Shown here in pieces: positions 62,058-64,000 of a DNA stretch of 64,000 nt; position 1 is the first letter of the stretch; each line of letters starts with the position of its first letter. The notes beneath the pieces were generated by a model, which saw only the letters and a list, made by a program, of their open reading frames with translations, was not told the DNA's origin and made no database searches. Source of the stretch: Anaerolineales bacterium. Its GTDB lineage: Bacteria; Chloroflexota; Anaerolineae; 4572-78; J111. Location: positions 1 through 64,000 of the forward strand of contig JACKAU010000022.1 in NCBI GenBank assembly GCA_020634855.1, in the 5' to 3' direction. The position numbers were made by a program, and so were the translations under genes.

Positions 62058-62897
62058 TTAACCCATAAAGGCGGTGATGGCCCCTACAATACAGGGAGCA
62101 TTGTCCCCAAACAGCATGGTGATATGATTGCCGGGGATCTCAACATAACGGGCATCGGCCAGAGCGGCGACGGTTGCCTGGGCATGTTCACGTGGAAGGA
62201 GCGGTGGGGTGCCCGGTGGTCCGTAAGGTCCCGGCGCGTTCAGTAGCAGCACAGGCTGTTTGATGGCTGCCAGATGATCAGCCCATGGTTCGCCCATGGC
62301 GTAGTCAATGGCTTCCATGATCGCTTCCGGTCGGGAACGGGCTTTAACCGTCCCGTCCTCATTGATTTCCACATCGGCCCGGTAATAATTTTCGACATCG
62401 TCATCCCAATAGCCGGCCCAATGAGGCGCTTGCTTCATCTGCGTTATGTAGTCCTGCCATGACGGCACGACTTGGCCCAATCGATCCAGCGATGGCTTGA
62501 TCAATTCTCGAAGTTTGGGATGAACTGTCCCCGCAACGTCAATCACGATCAGTTTAGTTACTCGTTCCGGATACTTGGCCGCCAAATAAACAGCCACAAG
62601 CCCGCCAAAAGAGTGGCCACCCAGGATGACTTGTTCAAATCCCAGGCTATCGAGCAGGCCCAATACATCTTGAGCGTGATCTTCCAGGCTGTAACCCGTG
62701 GGCGGGTGGTCGCTCAAACCCCGTCCGCGCATATCGAGCGCCACCACGCGATACCGAGGACTCAACCCCGCCCGAACCAGACCATCAAACGAATGGGCAT
62801 TGGACGTTAAACCCGGTATCAACACCAGGGGTGGGTCGCCGCCAAGCTGATCCAGATAATGCAGTCGAATATTGTTAACTTGGGCAGACTTATCCAT
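62058..62897 (-). CDS. Alpha/beta hydrolase
   Basis: This 279-aa protein starts at ATG 62897, 7 bp after AGGA. VLIPGLTSNAHSFD, DMRGRGLSDHP, the nucleophile elbow LGGHSFGGLVAVY (Ser), IDVAGTV and the C-terminal PGNHITMLF (His) give a complete catalytic triad. It is of the meta-cleavage hydrolase or haloperoxidase type. It precedes the acyl-CoA synthetase on the same strand, so a shared pathway of ester or fatty-acid breakdown is plausible. Confidence 0.88.
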   Translation of the reverse strand: MDKSAQVNNIRLHYLDQLGGDPPLVLIPGLTSNAHSFDGLVRAGLSPRYRVVALDMRGRGLSDHPPTGYSLEDHAQDVLGLLDSLGFEQVILGGHSFGGLVAVYLAAKYPERVTKLIVIDVAGTVHPKLRELIKPSLDRLGQVVPSWQDYITQMKQAPHWAGYWDDDVENYYRADVEINEDGTVKARSRPEAIMEAIDYAMGEPWADHLAAIKQPVLLLNAPGPYGPPGTPPLLPREHAQATVAALADARYVEIPGNHITMLFGDNAPCIVGAITAFMG

Positions 62898-63411
62898 AGT
62901 CAATTATCCTTTGCTATTCTCGCTGGGAGCAAAAAAGTCCATTTGTTCTTGGCTGAGACGTGGAAAAGTGGCTGGCGAGTGGTGCGACGTGGGTGTAGAT
63001 AGTAATCTGCTGCGAGGAAAAATTCTGGTCAATGATGACAAAGTAAGCCAAGATTTTACTCTAATTCTCGCATGTTTCAAAGTCTGGCCCTACGACATGA
63101 GGGCTTTGTAGGGCCATTAAAAACAAAAAGATATTAGTAAGCGTTCAGCCCTTAGCTATCAGCTATCAACTATCAACCTTTTACTTGTTCCGGCAAATAT
63201 TGGGTTACAGAAGCCGGTTATGATGGGCCAAACGTGATCATTAATGTTAAAGCTGACGGCTGACGGCTGATAGCTGAACGCTTACAGATATTAATCTAAC
63301 TCGGTTTGCCGATCTGCTGATCTTCGCCTAAAATTTCTGAGGACTACCTATTTTCCTCATCCTCGACATCGTTCCCGCTCCAAAATTAATAAGAGAGATT
63401 AGGAGGTTACA
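62898..63411. other. Divergent intergenic region with an inverted repeat
   Basis: 514 bp without a supported gene. It contains the palindromic element at 63129-63293 and must carry divergent promoters. The strong TAGGAGGT ribosome site of the next gene is at its end. Confidence 0.5.
63129..63293. repeat. Inverted-repeat element (MITE-like)
   Basis: The ends GATATTAGTAAGCGTTCAGC and, inverted, GCTGAACGCTTACAGATAT flank about 120 bp. Inside each arm are AGCTATCAGCTATCAAC and GACGGCTGACGGCTGATAG runs. No gene is inside. It resembles common non-autonomous repeats of environmental genomes. Confidence 0.65.
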
Positions 63412-63639
63412 ATGGCAGCAGTCAATCTCGATGTAATGTTCGAAAAGGCCAAGGCGGCCTATCCCGATGTCTATCGTGAAGGTGATACGATTTGGGAGCT
63501 GGTTGACGGCTTTGTGGCCACGAAAAACTACGCCTTCGACGGCCAGTTGATGTTGCAATCCCGCCAAGAAAAAGACGGCAATACCATTTCGAAAACGGCT
63601 TACTCTAAATATCGAATCGATGAAGAAGAAATGGAGTAA
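63412..63639 (+). CDS. Small conserved-looking protein upstream of acyl-CoA synthetase
   Basis: This is a 75-aa soluble protein with a very good start (AGGAGGTTACA ATG). It has an N-terminal helix (VNLDVMFEKAKAAYPDVYRE) followed by beta-prone segments and an acidic end (DEEEME). I recognise no family. It ends 3 bp before the ATG of the next gene, so the two are co-transcribed and probably coupled. Confidence 0.65.
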   Translation: MAAVNLDVMFEKAKAAYPDVYREGDTIWELVDGFVATKNYAFDGQLMLQSRQEKDGNTISKTAYSKYRIDEEEME

Positions 63640-63642
63640 CGC

Positions 63643-64000
63643 ATGTATATTGGCGATTATCTTGGCAGACGAAATATTTACAGCCCCAACGCTCCGGCTA
63701 TTTTGGACACCGGCAAAACCCCTGAATTACGTCTGACTTATGCGGACATGAATATCCGGGCCAAAAAATTGGCGAACTGGCTCAAAACCGAGGCCGGCGT
63801 TCAAAAAGGCGACCGGGTGGCGATTTTGGCCCAGGACAGCGTGGAACACCTCGATCTGTTTTTTGCGTGCGGCAAATTAGGAGCGATGCACACCGGCTTC
63901 AACTGGCGGCTCCATTGGCGCGAGCTGCTGGGGTTGATTCACAACGTCACCCCCACTGTGCTCATTTATGATGAAGCCTTTCGGGCCAGCGTCGAGGAGT
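63643..64000 (+). CDS. AMP-dependent acyl-CoA synthetase, 5' part only
   Basis: The frame runs from ATG 63643 to the window end (119 codons, no stop). The translation (MYIGDYLGRRNIYSPNAPAI..., then LTYADMNIRAKKLANWL, KGDRVAILAQDSVEHLDLFFAC, GAMHTGFNWRLHWREL) is the N-terminal domain of ANL-family acyl-CoA synthetases. Catalytic motifs would lie beyond the window. It is distinct from the synthetase at 60442-61980. Confidence 0.9.
   Translation, partial: MYIGDYLGRRNIYSPNAPAILDTGKTPELRLTYADMNIRAKKLANWLKTEAGVQKGDRVAILAQDSVEHLDLFFACGKLGAMHTGFNWRLHWRELLGLIHNVTPTVLIYDEAFRASVEE

Noticed and set aside
60442..62897. Acyl-CoA synthetase plus alpha/beta hydrolase considered with the OleA-like enzyme as an Ole olefin pathway
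   Set aside because: The genes are about 20 kb apart and on separate units, and OleD is absent; sequence signs for OleB/OleC are not specific.

Overview
The window looks like a chromosome segment of an uncultured or little-studied Chloroflexota bacterium, probably class Anaerolineae. This is an inference from gene content: large alpha-2-macroglobulin lipoproteins, DUF2723 membrane proteins, PT-rich zinc-ribbon proteins, an RseP with a long insertion, a mevalonate-type decarboxylase, GH57/GlgA alpha-glucan genes, and many short palindromic intergenic repeats. No rRNA or tRNA gene was seen. Sequence position 1 coincides with the predicted terminus of an IS21 element, so the window may begin at a contig end.

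Layout. 1-7 kb is a mobile-element zone: a complete IS21 element (istA/istB, 49-bp imperfect inverted repeats), an unrecognised two-gene module (545 and 274 aa), and an IS4-family element with a 10-bp target duplication inserted in a palindromic repeat. 7-22 kb holds three small antitoxin-type genes and two tandem 2.06-2.11 kaa alpha-2-macroglobulin lipoproteins. One keeps the Cys-x-Glu-Gln thioester and the other has lost it. A 41-bp minisatellite lies directly before the second. 22-30 kb is an eroded accessory zone: nucleoside-phosphorylase-like and EEP-nuclease genes, then frame-shifted TerB-like, SH3/sunset-domain and DUF262 (GmrSD-like) genes, duplicated gene tails and a second 41-bp tandem array.

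30-44.5 kb is mostly housekeeping: transaldolase with an extra tail, FtsH, a frame-shifted cinA, an IF-2B-like isomerase whose start lies in a MITE-like repeat, a broken IS110 transposase, a propeller-glycosidase fusion, glutamate 5-kinase, a KAS III/OleA-like enzyme, an SPFH protein and an overlapping Nudix/NrtR-like pair. 44.6-51.3 kb, all on the minus strand, carries a DUF2723 protein, a HEAT-repeat protein, a zinc-ribbon membrane protein, RseP and a (di)phosphomevalonate decarboxylase.

51.5-64 kb contains a hydrogenase-large-subunit homologue that lacks most nickel ligands and carries an Asn-Gly microsatellite, a phosphoribosyltransferase, a repeat lipoprotein, the GH57-GlgA-GH57 alpha-glucan cluster, and lipid/acyl-type genes (two alpha/beta hydrolases, two AMP-dependent ligases, the last cut by the window end).

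No complete known defence system, CRISPR array or prophage was recognised. The most unusual items are the degenerate hydrogenase subunit, the split A2M pair, the 545/274-aa module, the repeat lipoprotein, and the repeat families that seem to shape promoters and even a start codon. Frame-shifted genes cluster at 24-28 kb, 34 kb and 36 kb while 6-kb genes nearby are intact, so decay and local sequence error should be told apart.
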